Shown: positions 21,275 to 30,648 of the stretch, piece after piece
Layout of the letters: each line of letters begins with the position of its first letter
Position numbering within the stretch: position 1 is the first letter of the stretch
Assembly: GCA_002309855.1 (NCBI GenBank)
Contig: DBYD01000034.1
Span: 1-57,305 of the forward strand
Origin: Bacteroidales bacterium UBA1195
Lineage (GTDB): Bacteria; Bacteroidota; Bacteroidia; Bacteroidales; WCHB1-69
Direction of reading: 5' to 3'
DNA: 57,305 nt
Program-made: the position numbers and the translations under genes
The notes under the pieces: model-generated
What the model was told of the DNA's origin: nothing
Seen by the model: the letters and a program-made list of their open reading frames with translations, nothing else
The model's database searches: none

Positions 21275-24200
21275 ATGAAAAAGAGAATATTATCTTCAGC
21301 AGTATTGTTTGCACTGCTGCTCTGCAGCACCTTCGTCGCAAACGCGCAAACCGCCACCGCCATTGACACCACCAAGCCCTTGAGCGGCACATATTCCTTG
21401 GGTTACGATGACAGCGCGGATTTCAACAGCCTCGCCGACGCAATCCGTATTCTGAGACGCTGCGGCGTGAGCGGCCCTGTTCAAATTTTGATTGATAACG
21501 GCACATACTCGCAGTTCAACATCACCGGGTCCATTCCCGGCAGCAGTGCGAAAAACCTGGTCACCTTCCGCTCAGCCTCCGGAGTCCGCGACAGTGTCCG
21601 GATCTACGACACCCGTGCCATCCTGCTGATCAATACTGCACACCTGCGCATCGAATCGATGTGTTTAGACGGCATCGTGGTTGGTGTGGAGTTGGACAGC
21701 ACCCTTGACGATATAGTGTTCCACAACTGCAACATCACCGCTCCGGTGTCAAACAACTATATTTACAGGGTAGTAAGCTATGTCGGGAACGCCACTTCGT
21801 TGGCAAAAAAGGTCGTCGATGTGCGCTTCATTGGCAACACCATCAGTGGGGGGTACAGCAACTTTTACCTGAACAACAGCTCCAATTCCACCGATTTTGA
21901 GGATACGAGTGTGGCGGGGTTCACCATTGACAGCAATGTGATGGAGGGTGCATATACTTACGGCCTCTATTTCTATCAGACAGGGAAAATCAGGAGTTTT
22001 TCCCACAATACAATCACCAATCCCAATCCGTCGCTTTCCTTTTACGGCGTCTATTCAAACGGAGGCAAGCATTGGGGTAGGATTGACGGGAACCGTGTCC
22101 ATGTCAAAAGCAAGAAAGACAGCTACGGGTTTTACTTTACCGCCAGCCATAACGCCAAAAGCAAACAACCGGCCATTATCTGCAACAACGAAATCATTCT
22201 TAGCGACTCCAATAAAAAATACGGCATTTATCTATACAATCCGGGCGGCCCATGGGAGGTTACAAACAACTCCATCCTGACCCATTCGATAACCACAAGC
22301 TACGGCTTATACATGTATACAAGCTATTCCGACAGGAAATCGGTGGTTTGCAACAACATTTTTGTGAACGGGAAAAACAACGGCTGTCCGGTCTACATAA
22401 TGAGCAACACAAATTCAACCTATTATCAGAGGGATTATAACAACTATTATTCGGGAGGAACATTTGTGGCATATATTGGCAGCAGCAAGAAAAGCCTTCA
22501 GGAGGTGCAGGTGGTTGACACTCTGCTGGACCAGCACTCGGTCTCTATCGCCCCCGTGTGGGTGGACAGCAGCCGGACGCTGGATGTGCGCAACAAGTCC
22601 TCGTATGTTTGTCTGCTGCAGCCCGGAGTGAACATTGACATCAACGGCCTGCAGCGCAGTCTGCGGACCGAGATGGGCTGTTATGGCAAAAAAACCGATT
22701 CCATCAACGCCTGCCTGACTGGCTTTGCCGATATGGAGAAAATAGTCGCCTCCGCCGCCAGCCCGGTTAAGGTTGTGCTCTTCAATGCGGGCAAGGCATC
22801 CATCAGTTCCGCCACCATCACACTCTGGATTGACAATGTGAAAAAGGTGGATTTCAAGTATACGCCCTCCAAGCCGCTGCAATTCCAGCAAATTGACACG
22901 GTAAACCTTGGGAGCTTCCAGTTTACAGCCGGCAACCATGATTTCCTGGCCTGCGTGAAGATGGCCGGCGACACTGACGCCAGCAACGACACCATCACCT
23001 ATCGCCGCTATGTCTGCAACGGAACCGCCAACGGCACCTTTGTGATCGGCAACTCCAAAAGCGCCGATTACAGCTATGCGGATATGGACAAGCTCTTCAC
23101 ACGTTTGAGGGACTGCGGTGCAGGCAGTGACATAACCATTGCCTTTGAGGACGGGACGTACAGGGGCGGTTTGGATATCACCCCTATTGCGGATGCCATG
23201 GGTAAACACCGTCTGATCCTCACCTCTGTCTCCAAGGACCGGACCAAGGTGACCCTTGCCGACAGCGGCCATTTTGCCCTGAAAATAGGGCGGGGTAACA
23301 AAAATGTCATAGTGGAGCACCTGGGTTTCTTCGGCATGGCCGATATGAACAATCCGCTTGTATGGCTGACCGGCTGCTCGGACGTGATTGTCCGGAACAG
23401 CCTGATGCGTATGGATACCAACTGTTCAAACGGGTTGCTGCTTAGTGCGGAGAGGACCGACGGGATTGTAAAAAATGTCAGAATCACCCACAACATGATG
23501 CAGGGTGGGAGCTATGCTGTCAGCATAAATGGCAATTCAGCGACCGATCCGTTCCTGAATATAATAGTTGACAGCAATGAGATGGTCAGCCAGCGAACCG
23601 GTATTAGCATATCGTATGCCAATGTGACCAGTATTTCGCATAACAGGATACTCTCCCGCCGACCCACAAAAAACCCCGTTAATTTTACAGGTCTCTTTTT
23701 CTCAAACGGAATTGTTGACAGTATTGTCGGGAATTATATCGATGGCCTCCGCGACACCAAGAACCAGTTGAGCGGTCGCGGCATGTATTTCAACAATATG
23801 ATGGCGGCTGACAGCAGCTGCACGTTCGTGGCCAACAACTGTGTCCTTACCAAAATTGCCGGCACCACCTATGCGGTCCAGCTAATTGTCTCATCGGTGA
23901 AATTCTACCACAACACCGTCCGTGCCACAGCCATTACAAACAACACTTCATATTGTTTGCATATCAACCGCGGTATTGGTGGATTGGAGCAGCGTATATG
24001 CGGAAACATTTTTGATGCCTCCAAAGCTGAAGGGGCAATTTATATCAACAGTTTGAGTGGTACAAAGCCCTGCTTCACCGACTATAATGATTACAGCAAT
24101 GTTGACGGGCTGCGCCTTGCGAGCATCAATGGTGTGTCATGCAATGACATTGCCGGCATAATGGCCGCCTCAAAAGCTGATTCGCACAGCGTGTCAGTCA

Positions 24201-26680
24201 CCCCGATCTATCTGGATATGACAAAGGATTTGAAGGTGATTCCGGTCTCACAACTGCTGATGCCCCGCTTGAATGAAGTGAAGACTGACATTAACGGCAA
24301 GGCGCGTCCTGTGAACACGCTGATGGGAGCTTTTGAAGGTGATGCGGAAAAGAATGACGCCTCCTTGAGCGACTTTTCCAAAACGGATTTGGTCAAGGGA
24401 AGCAGCTCGCCTGTTTATGTGACCTTGGCAAACATGGGCAGCGGCAACCTCACTTCTGTCACCATCCGCTGGACGTTCAACGGGGTGGCCCAGACCGCTG
24501 TGAACTGGAAGGGCAATCTGCCATACAGGGGCGTTGCTGCAGTGCAGCTCGGCAGCATAGTTCCGAGTTCCTCCAACAAGCTGGTCGCCTGGGTGGAGAA
24601 ACCAAATTCCCAAAACGACGCCAACCACAGCAACGATACGGTTTTTTATAGCAAATACATCTGTAGCGGTCCGATTGCCGGCGGCAGCTATACATTGGGC
24701 GGATACAATCCCACCTACGCGGACGAGGAGGAGCTGGTGAATGCATTGTACAACTGCGGCATTACCGGGCCGGTTACCATCACCATCCGCACCGGCAAAT
24801 ACGGCCAGCTGAACCTGCCTGACAGCATTCCCGGTTCCAGCTCAAAAAACACTGTCACCTTCAAGGCTGCCAAGGGTGATTTCCCCGTGTTTGACGGCGG
24901 AAGCGGCAAGCCGGGCCTGTTTGCCCGCAACCTCAAATATGTCACATTCCAGGAACTCACCTTCGGTAACACCACCGACGGGCTGGCCGGTGTTGATATG
25001 GCGGGCAGCTGCTCCCATGTCACTTTCAGGGGATGCAACATCTATGCATGCGCCACCTGCACAACTAATCTTTACAAAGCGTTCAGCTACACCAGAAAGG
25101 ACAACATCAGCTACCCGGTTGAGGTGCGGCTTGTGGGCAACCGCATTGTCGGCGGTTTTTACGGCCTTTACCTCAATCAGATTGCTGGAACTTCGGGCAA
25201 CATCAAGCTCTCATCCGTGTATATTGACAGCAACGAACTGGCTGATGCCTATTTTTATGGCATGTACGTAAATTACTACGGTAATTTCCCAAGCATCAGC
25301 CACAACCGCATCCGGAGCCGTACCGGTTTGAAAAACACCCATTACGGAGCCTATATCAGTTATTATGTCACTATAGGGAATATGGAGGGGAACCGTTTCC
25401 TGACCAACGCCAGCATGGGTTACGGCTTATATCTTGCCAATTATGTCAATCATGCGAATTATTCCAGCCATTCAGCCATGATCACCAATAACGAGATAAT
25501 GGTTATTGGAAGTAATGCGCAGTATGGTCTTTCGCTAAACGCATCAAACTGCAGGCTGGATATCCACCACAACAGCATCTATGTGAAATCTGACAGTGGC
25601 GCCGCATACGGTTTCAATTTCACCCCCTCCTCCAATGCTACCTACAAGACCAATTTCACACGGAACCTCATTTCAGTCAATGGCATAAGCAACTATCCGA
25701 TTTGTATTCGGAGCGCCAATTATGGGAGTTCGTATGGCCTGCGTGAGTGGAACGACTTTTATTCCAAGGACAATGTGGCTTATCTGTATACAGCTACAGC
25801 CAACAAGTATCTGACCACTATCGCCGAATTACAGGCTGTCACCAGTCAGGACAGCAACTCGCTGAAACGTCTTCCCTCCTTCGCGGATTTGGATAAGGGG
25901 CTGGATTTGAAAGATTATAATTCCCTGCTCTGCCCCAGGGTCGACAGTGTGCGCACCGACATCAGCGGGCACCAGCGGAATGCGAGCACAACAATCGGAT
26001 GCTACGCCACATCGGTCTTCTCAGACGAATATGTCATGAAGGTATCATCAAGCAACAGCAGTATGGGCACAGTTGCGGGGGCAGGAACCTACGCTGGCGG
26101 CACCCGTGTGAAAATTACGGCCACTGCCGCACTGCACCACCATTTCCTGCGCTGGAACGACGGCAACAGGGAGAATCCGCGCTACATTTTAATCTGGAAG
26201 GACACCTCCTTCACCGCCACTTTTGCCCCGGACACCCACATGGTCACGCTGCATTCCAACGACACCAATATGGGAACTGTAACCGGTGGCGGCTCCTATG
26301 CCTACGGAAAAACCGCCACGCTGAAGGCCGATGCGAAGCCCGACCACCATTTCAAGCAGTGGAGCGACGGCAACAAGCAGAACCCGCGCCAGCTGACCGT
26401 GACAAAGGATATGGAGCTGACCGCCTTCTTCGAGCAGGGGGACGCCATCCGCGAAGCGGAGGCACAGCGGCTGACCATCTATCCAAATCCAGTGGGGAAG
26501 GCATTGTTCATCACCAACGGGGAACGATATGATGGTGCCTCCTACGAGGTGGCCGACATGACCGGGCGGCTGGTGCTGCGCGGCAGCTATAACGCCTCGG
26601 AGGGCATCAACGTTGAAGAGCTTGCCGACGGGATATACCTGTTGCGCATGGGGAACGTTACGGGACGGTTCGTAAAATAA
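21275..26680 (+). CDS. Giant secreted beta-helix protein with T9SS sorting domain
   Basis: An 1801-aa protein with a signal peptide (ends FVANAQ). Three long modules begin near residues 36, 586 and 1135. Each opens with a related segment (GTYSLGYDDSADFNSL, GTFVIGNSKSADYSYADM, GSYTLGGYNPTYADEEEL) and continues as a right-handed parallel beta-helix (many VDSN/ISHN/ITNNEI rungs). The first two modules end in CARDB-like Ig domains (DTDASNDTITYRRYVC; SQNDANHSNDTVFYSKYIC). Two InlB-type repeats follow near residues 1590-1725 (MGTVAGAGTYAGGTRVKITA, MGTVTGGGSYAYGKTATLKA). The last 75 residues are a type A T9SS sorting domain (IYPNPVGKALFI ... ELADGIYLLRM). Likely a surface or secreted carbohydrate-binding or adhesive protein; the substrate is unknown. 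Confidence 0.88.
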   Translation: MKKRILSSAVLFALLLCSTFVANAQTATAIDTTKPLSGTYSLGYDDSADFNSLADAIRILRRCGVSGPVQILIDNGTYSQFNITGSIPGSSAKNLVTFRSASGVRDSVRIYDTRAILLINTAHLRIESMCLDGIVVGVELDSTLDDIVFHNCNITAPVSNNYIYRVVSYVGNATSLAKKVVDVRFIGNTISGGYSNFYLNNSSNSTDFEDTSVAGFTIDSNVMEGAYTYGLYFYQTGKIRSFSHNTITNPNPSLSFYGVYSNGGKHWGRIDGNRVHVKSKKDSYGFYFTASHNAKSKQPAIICNNEIILSDSNKKYGIYLYNPGGPWEVTNNSILTHSITTSYGLYMYTSYSDRKSVVCNNIFVNGKNNGCPVYIMSNTNSTYYQRDYNNYYSGGTFVAYIGSSKKSLQEVQVVDTLLDQHSVSIAPVWVDSSRTLDVRNKSSYVCLLQPGVNIDINGLQRSLRTEMGCYGKKTDSINACLTGFADMEKIVASAASPVKVVLFNAGKASISSATITLWIDNVKKVDFKYTPSKPLQFQQIDTVNLGSFQFTAGNHDFLACVKMAGDTDASNDTITYRRYVCNGTANGTFVIGNSKSADYSYADMDKLFTRLRDCGAGSDITIAFEDGTYRGGLDITPIADAMGKHRLILTSVSKDRTKVTLADSGHFALKIGRGNKNVIVEHLGFFGMADMNNPLVWLTGCSDVIVRNSLMRMDTNCSNGLLLSAERTDGIVKNVRITHNMMQGGSYAVSINGNSATDPFLNIIVDSNEMVSQRTGISISYANVTSISHNRILSRRPTKNPVNFTGLFFSNGIVDSIVGNYIDGLRDTKNQLSGRGMYFNNMMAADSSCTFVANNCVLTKIAGTTYAVQLIVSSVKFYHNTVRATAITNNTSYCLHINRGIGGLEQRICGNIFDASKAEGAIYINSLSGTKPCFTDYNDYSNVDGLRLASINGVSCNDIAGIMAASKADSHSVSVTPIYLDMTKDLKVIPVSQLLMPRLNEVKTDINGKARPVNTLMGAFEGDAEKNDASLSDFSKTDLVKGSSSPVYVTLANMGSGNLTSVTIRWTFNGVAQTAVNWKGNLPYRGVAAVQLGSIVPSSSNKLVAWVEKPNSQNDANHSNDTVFYSKYICSGPIAGGSYTLGGYNPTYADEEELVNALYNCGITGPVTITIRTGKYGQLNLPDSIPGSSSKNTVTFKAAKGDFPVFDGGSGKPGLFARNLKYVTFQELTFGNTTDGLAGVDMAGSCSHVTFRGCNIYACATCTTNLYKAFSYTRKDNISYPVEVRLVGNRIVGGFYGLYLNQIAGTSGNIKLSSVYIDSNELADAYFYGMYVNYYGNFPSISHNRIRSRTGLKNTHYGAYISYYVTIGNMEGNRFLTNASMGYGLYLANYVNHANYSSHSAMITNNEIMVIGSNAQYGLSLNASNCRLDIHHNSIYVKSDSGAAYGFNFTPSSNATYKTNFTRNLISVNGISNYPICIRSANYGSSYGLREWNDFYSKDNVAYLYTATANKYLTTIAELQAVTSQDSNSLKRLPSFADLDKGLDLKDYNSLLCPRVDSVRTDISGHQRNASTTIGCYATSVFSDEYVMKVSSSNSSMGTVAGAGTYAGGTRVKITATAALHHHFLRWNDGNRENPRYILIWKDTSFTATFAPDTHMVTLHSNDTNMGTVTGGGSYAYGKTATLKADAKPDHHFKQWSDGNKQNPRQLTVTKDMELTAFFEQGDAIREAEAQRLTIYPNPVGKALFITNGERYDGASYEVADMTGRLVLRGSYNASEGINVEELADGIYLLRMGNVTGRFVK

Positions 26681-26685
26681 AAAAA

Positions 26686-26714
26686 ATGGATGCCAATCAG
26701 GCATCCATTTTTTT
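26686..26714. terminator. Bidirectional terminator between convergent T9SS genes
   Basis: A 9-bp perfect stem, ATGGATGCC (26686-26694) with GGCATCCAT (26700-26708), flanked by A and T runs, serves both the beta-helix gene (+) and the C10 protease gene (-). Confidence 0.9.
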
Positions 26715-26717
26715 TTA

Positions 26718-29681
26718 TTATTGTTTTACAATCTTGAAAACGTTGCTGCGCTGCTGACCGTCGGTGATTTTGAGGAAATAAATCCCGTTGCGGTAAGGCT
26801 GCAGGGAGAGTTCCGAACGGTTCCCATCTAACATCCCTTTTGACAGCACCCTGCCAAGCGCATCGGTGAGGCAGTAGTTTGCCTGTGCCGTTCCGTCAGG
26901 GAGGATGATTTGGATCTGCTCATGTGCCGGATTGGGATAGAGCTCGGCGGCCAGTGTATGTGAAATGTTTCCGACATTGACCTCGCACCGGATGACAGCC
27001 TGCCTCCGCGTCACATAGCCGCATTCATCGGTGACTTCAAGGAACAGGGTGTCCATTCCGCTGCCGGAGACATCAACAATAATCCATGAGAGTGTGTCGT
27101 CACCATTGATTTTCCAGCCTGAATTGCTGGAAAGATGCCAGCGGTATTGCGCCTTCTCCATATTCTCCACGCTGAACAGGGCAAGGCTGCGGCCTGAGAA
27201 GCTGTTTCTTCCCTGAATTTCGGATACGGAGGTGATGCTGTCGCAATAGATGAGGCGCAGGCTTTGGCTTTCATGACATCCCTTGTGTGCGCTGTAGGCG
27301 TGGGCGGTGAGCAGACCCTGTCCGCGGCTGCCGACCTTCATGATGCAAAGGAGCGAATCGGCGTTTTCCAGCTGCCATTGCGGGCTGTTGAGCTCCCAAC
27401 GGTAGCTGGAGGCTCCGGTTACGGCCGGTATTGAGAATTCATAGTCCCCGATGCTGTCGATGCTTGTGGCTCCGCTGATGGGCGCCATGCTCCCAATGGG
27501 GGAGTCACATTGCAGGTGCAGCACCACAACGCTGTCGTTTTTGTTTGAAAATCTGAAAATTTGCTTATAGTCACCGCTCTTTTTGATTTCCATGCCGTTC
27601 CAGACCATCGGGCCGCAAATGGCGGTGTCGCTCTCCCTGTAGGCGGAGAGCGGGCGGGTGTTATAGCTGAGATGGTAGTCCCAGTCCGGAAGCAGCTGGG
27701 TGGATGGGGTGTAGCAGCTGTCGTTCGCATTGCCGAACAGTTGGTAACGCAGTTCGTTCTTTTCTATCAGAGCGTGATTGTATCCTTTTGCAATGATTTG
27801 CGCCGACTGGCTGCTATAGTGGCATTGCAGTGAGAAGGAGTTGCGAAGGTTGTCCACGTTACTGCCGGACATGGTGGCGATTGTGTCGCCGTTCCGGTAG
27901 CTGTAGCCCGGCACGAAGCGCACCATGACTGAAAGTGCCCTGTTTTCCGGCACCTCATATCCTAATGCTGTGGCTTTGCCGTAATTCATCGGTATGCTCA
28001 TGGTCGTGCGCAGCGTGTCCTTGGGTTGGAGAGGATAGCGGATTGTTACGCAGTTGGCAGTTTGCGGACGTATCGGTCCGGTCAGCACCTTGGGGCAGAG
28101 GAATGCCTGCCCGTCAATATTTATGATTGTGCAGTTGGTGTCGTTGGCGTCGTAGTGCGCCAGATAGATGTAAAGGGTGTCAGGTGCGTCATTCTCCGTA
28201 TGGAGCCGTCCCAGTTTGTATTTGTAGTTCAGCCGCAGGCTGTCAAGACGGTAGTTGCCCTGGAACAGCTGCCGGTTGTGCGAATATCCGAAGGCCAGCG
28301 CGGTGGGGTTAAGCATTGTGCCGATACTGTGCAGGTCGCATGAGGCGGTGATGTCCCCGTAGATGTGCAGGCAGGTGTCGGGGAGCATCAGATGAAGGGA
28401 ATTGCCGAGGCTGGCGCTGTTGAATTCATCGGAGGCGACCCATCCTTTCCTCTGTTCCTCAAGGTATGGGTTCAGGTTGATGACCGCACGCTGGTCGCGC
28501 GAATAGTTCCCGCTGCCGCCGCCGGTGCCGACACCGCCCGGGCAGAGGCTGTCGATGGTGCAGTAGCAGTTGTATTTCCCGCTCCATCCCCAGTTGAAAT
28601 GGAACATGTCGTTGGCGTCAAAGCCGTCGCAGACAAAGGCGTGGCCGGCACCGCCGGTGTAACCGTATCCGGAAAAGATCACGGGCTGTTTCTCGCGCAG
28701 CTGCCCCTTAAGAATCATTTTCCATTGCGTGTCGTTGTAGTCGTTTTTCTTTACTCCGGTGGCATGGCTGTAGCCGAAATAGTTCTGGAATGCATGCAGC
28801 GCATCGTTTGCGTTTGTGTTCCAGTCCGAATAGACGTATGCGCCGCTGCCGGATGCCGAGTAGCTCATGTTCACGGACACACCGCAGTGGTACAGCAGCT
28901 GCGCCACCGCAGCCCGCTGGTAGGCTTTGGGGAAGGTTCCGAAATATTCGGGCATGTTGTTGTACTGGTACCATGTGTTCCCGAAATTGGCGTATAGGTA
29001 GCCGTATTTGTTGTGCGAGTACCCGTGCGAACCGTAACCGTGGGTCGGATATTTCCAATAGCGGATTATTATTGCCATGGCGGTGGCGGTGCAGCCTGCC
29101 GGGCAGCGTCCGCCATAGGAGCTGCTGACTGCGGCGTCTTTAGGGCAGGAATCGTTGAAATAGGGCCACTGGTCCCAATCCATGTTCTGTGTCAGCGGTG
29201 CGACGGCGGTGGCGTTTTCGTTCGCCATGATTGTCGCTCCTCCTGATTCCAGCAGCTGCCATTTGTCAGTAACCGAGGGTGCTGCTGGGAGCTCACGCCG
29301 GATGGCATCTGCAATCTCCTCCTGCATGGCGGTCAGAAGCATCTTCATGTTCAGCGGCAGGTCGGCGGTGTCGAACGACCCGTTTTCCCCATAGGCGAGT
29401 ATGGGAACTATGTTCTGCGATGCGGAGACGATGACAAATCCGCCCTCCTTCCTGTTGAAGACGTAGAAGCAGGGGAGGTTCTCCCCGCTTTTTTGCAGTG
29501 ACGGCTGCATCGCTGTATAAGCAAGTTGCAGTGCGGCTCCGGACTTTTGCGTCCGCATGTTGGCATATTGGGTCAGAAAGTGTTTTCCGACGGCTGATGC
29601 GGATTCCGGAGAGACGTGCTGGGCCTTTGCATTGCCTGAAAACAGACAGATAACTATAATGGTGACAAACAGTTTTCGCAT
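26718..29681 (-). CDS. C10-family (streptopain-type) cysteine protease with T9SS sorting domain
   Basis: A secreted protease of 987 aa. Signal peptide (MRKLFVTIIVICLFSGNAKAQ), an inhibitory pro-region (to about residue 150; KEGGFVIVSASQNIVPILAY), then the C10 catalytic domain. Cys197 lies in AGCTATAMA, His347 in GGAGHAFVCDG, and HFNWGWSG (361-368) follows. Beta-sandwich domains fill about 500-900. The end is a type A sorting domain (LYPNPAHEQIQI ... YRNGIYFLKI) for T9SS export and anchoring. The nearest characterised relatives are SpeB of Streptococcus and PrtT/interpain of oral Bacteroidales. I chose the ATG at 29681; longer in-frame starts lie upstream of the promoter. Confidence 0.92.
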   Translation of the reverse strand: MRKLFVTIIVICLFSGNAKAQHVSPESASAVGKHFLTQYANMRTQKSGAALQLAYTAMQPSLQKSGENLPCFYVFNRKEGGFVIVSASQNIVPILAYGENGSFDTADLPLNMKMLLTAMQEEIADAIRRELPAAPSVTDKWQLLESGGATIMANENATAVAPLTQNMDWDQWPYFNDSCPKDAAVSSSYGGRCPAGCTATAMAIIIRYWKYPTHGYGSHGYSHNKYGYLYANFGNTWYQYNNMPEYFGTFPKAYQRAAVAQLLYHCGVSVNMSYSASGSGAYVYSDWNTNANDALHAFQNYFGYSHATGVKKNDYNDTQWKMILKGQLREKQPVIFSGYGYTGGAGHAFVCDGFDANDMFHFNWGWSGKYNCYCTIDSLCPGGVGTGGGSGNYSRDQRAVINLNPYLEEQRKGWVASDEFNSASLGNSLHLMLPDTCLHIYGDITASCDLHSIGTMLNPTALAFGYSHNRQLFQGNYRLDSLRLNYKYKLGRLHTENDAPDTLYIYLAHYDANDTNCTIINIDGQAFLCPKVLTGPIRPQTANCVTIRYPLQPKDTLRTTMSIPMNYGKATALGYEVPENRALSVMVRFVPGYSYRNGDTIATMSGSNVDNLRNSFSLQCHYSSQSAQIIAKGYNHALIEKNELRYQLFGNANDSCYTPSTQLLPDWDYHLSYNTRPLSAYRESDTAICGPMVWNGMEIKKSGDYKQIFRFSNKNDSVVVLHLQCDSPIGSMAPISGATSIDSIGDYEFSIPAVTGASSYRWELNSPQWQLENADSLLCIMKVGSRGQGLLTAHAYSAHKGCHESQSLRLIYCDSITSVSEIQGRNSFSGRSLALFSVENMEKAQYRWHLSSNSGWKINGDDTLSWIIVDVSGSGMDTLFLEVTDECGYVTRRQAVIRCEVNVGNISHTLAAELYPNPAHEQIQIILPDGTAQANYCLTDALGRVLSKGMLDGNRSELSLQPYRNGIYFLKITDGQQRSNVFKIVKQ

Positions 29682-29707
29682 AATTGACAATTGTTCGGTT
29701 AAAAGTG

Positions 29708-29715
29708 CAAATGTA
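29708..29715 (-). promoter_or_regulatory. C10 protease -7 promoter box
   Basis: TACATTTG on the minus strand fits TAnnTTTG, 26 bases before the ATG at 29681. Confidence 0.5.
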
Positions 29716-29788
29716 GTTAAAATGCGGATACGAATGGCAGGTGAAAACAAAAAAATGCTTTTTTCGCGTATGGTGTCTGTAAAAATGC

Positions 29789-29796
29789 TATTTTTG
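29789..29796 (+). promoter_or_regulatory. kdsA -7 promoter box
   Basis: TATTTTTG, 23 bases before the kdsA ATG. A three-codon ORF (ATG AAA CTA TGA, 29812-29823) overlaps the kdsA start codon. Confidence 0.6.
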
Positions 29797-29819
29797 CAGC
29801 GGAAAGTAAACATGAAACT

Positions 29820-30632
29820 ATGAATTGTCCAGACATTCCCCAGATGCGTCATTCCGGCAGCGGACGCTTTTTCCTGATAGCCGGCCCGTGTGTGATTGAA
29901 AACGAGACCATGCCGATGGAAATTGCACGGCATATCAGTGGTATATGCGACCGTTTGTCCGTCCCATACATTTTCAAGGCCTCATACAGGAAGGCAAACC
30001 GTTCCAGCCTGCACTCCTTCACCGGTATCGGCGATGTGCGCGGTCTGGAGCTGCTTGCGGAGGTTCGTGAGACGCTTCACATTCCCATTCTGACGGATGT
30101 GCATTCGCCGGAGGAGGCGCGTCGTGCCGCTGACTATGTGGATGTGCTGCAGATTCCGGCCTTTTTGTGCCGGCAGACCGATTTGCTCGTTGCGGCGGCG
30201 GAGAGCGGAAAATGGGTCAACATAAAGAAGGGGCAGTTCGTTTCGCCGGAGGCGATGAAGTTTGCTGTGGAGAAGGTGCGTGCCGTGGGGAATCCGCATG
30301 TGATGCTGACCGAGCGGGGCACTTCGTTCGGCTACCATGACCTGATTGTAGATTTTACCGGCATTGCCGCCATGCAGCGTAACCAATGCCCTGTCATACT
30401 GGATGTGACCCATGCGTTGCAGCAGCCGAACCAGTCCACCGGCGTGACGGCCGGCAAACGCGACCTGATAGAGGTGCTGGCAAAGGCGGGGGTCGCCGCC
30501 GGTTTCGACGGGCTCTTCATGGAGACCCATCCGAATCCGGAGCAGGCGCTTTCGGATGCCTCGACAATGCTGCCGTTAGCTAATCTCGAACCGCTGCTTG
30601 AAAAGCTGATAAGGCTTCAGGAGGCGTTATAG
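29820..30632 (+). CDS. kdsA: 3-deoxy-8-phosphooctulonate synthase (KDO-8-P synthase)
   Basis: A 270-aa TIM-barrel enzyme condensing arabinose 5-phosphate and PEP to KDO-8-phosphate for the LPS inner core. Motifs: LIAGPCVIENE (the Cys of metal-dependent forms), YIFKASYRKANRSS, GIGDVRGLELL, DVLQIPAFLCRQTDLL, WVNIKKGQFVSP, TERGTSFGYHDLI, PVILDVTHALQQPNQ and FMETHPNPE. The PNQST sequence and the AGPC Cys can help distinguish metal classes, but I did not settle which class applies. It is convergent with fic (16 bases between stops). Confidence 0.94.
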   Translation: MNCPDIPQMRHSGSGRFFLIAGPCVIENETMPMEIARHISGICDRLSVPYIFKASYRKANRSSLHSFTGIGDVRGLELLAEVRETLHIPILTDVHSPEEARRAADYVDVLQIPAFLCRQTDLLVAAAESGKWVNIKKGQFVSPEAMKFAVEKVRAVGNPHVMLTERGTSFGYHDLIVDFTGIAAMQRNQCPVILDVTHALQQPNQSTGVTAGKRDLIEVLAKAGVAAGFDGLFMETHPNPEQALSDASTMLPLANLEPLLEKLIRLQEAL

Positions 30633-30648
30633 CGGAGCCTACGGTTTT

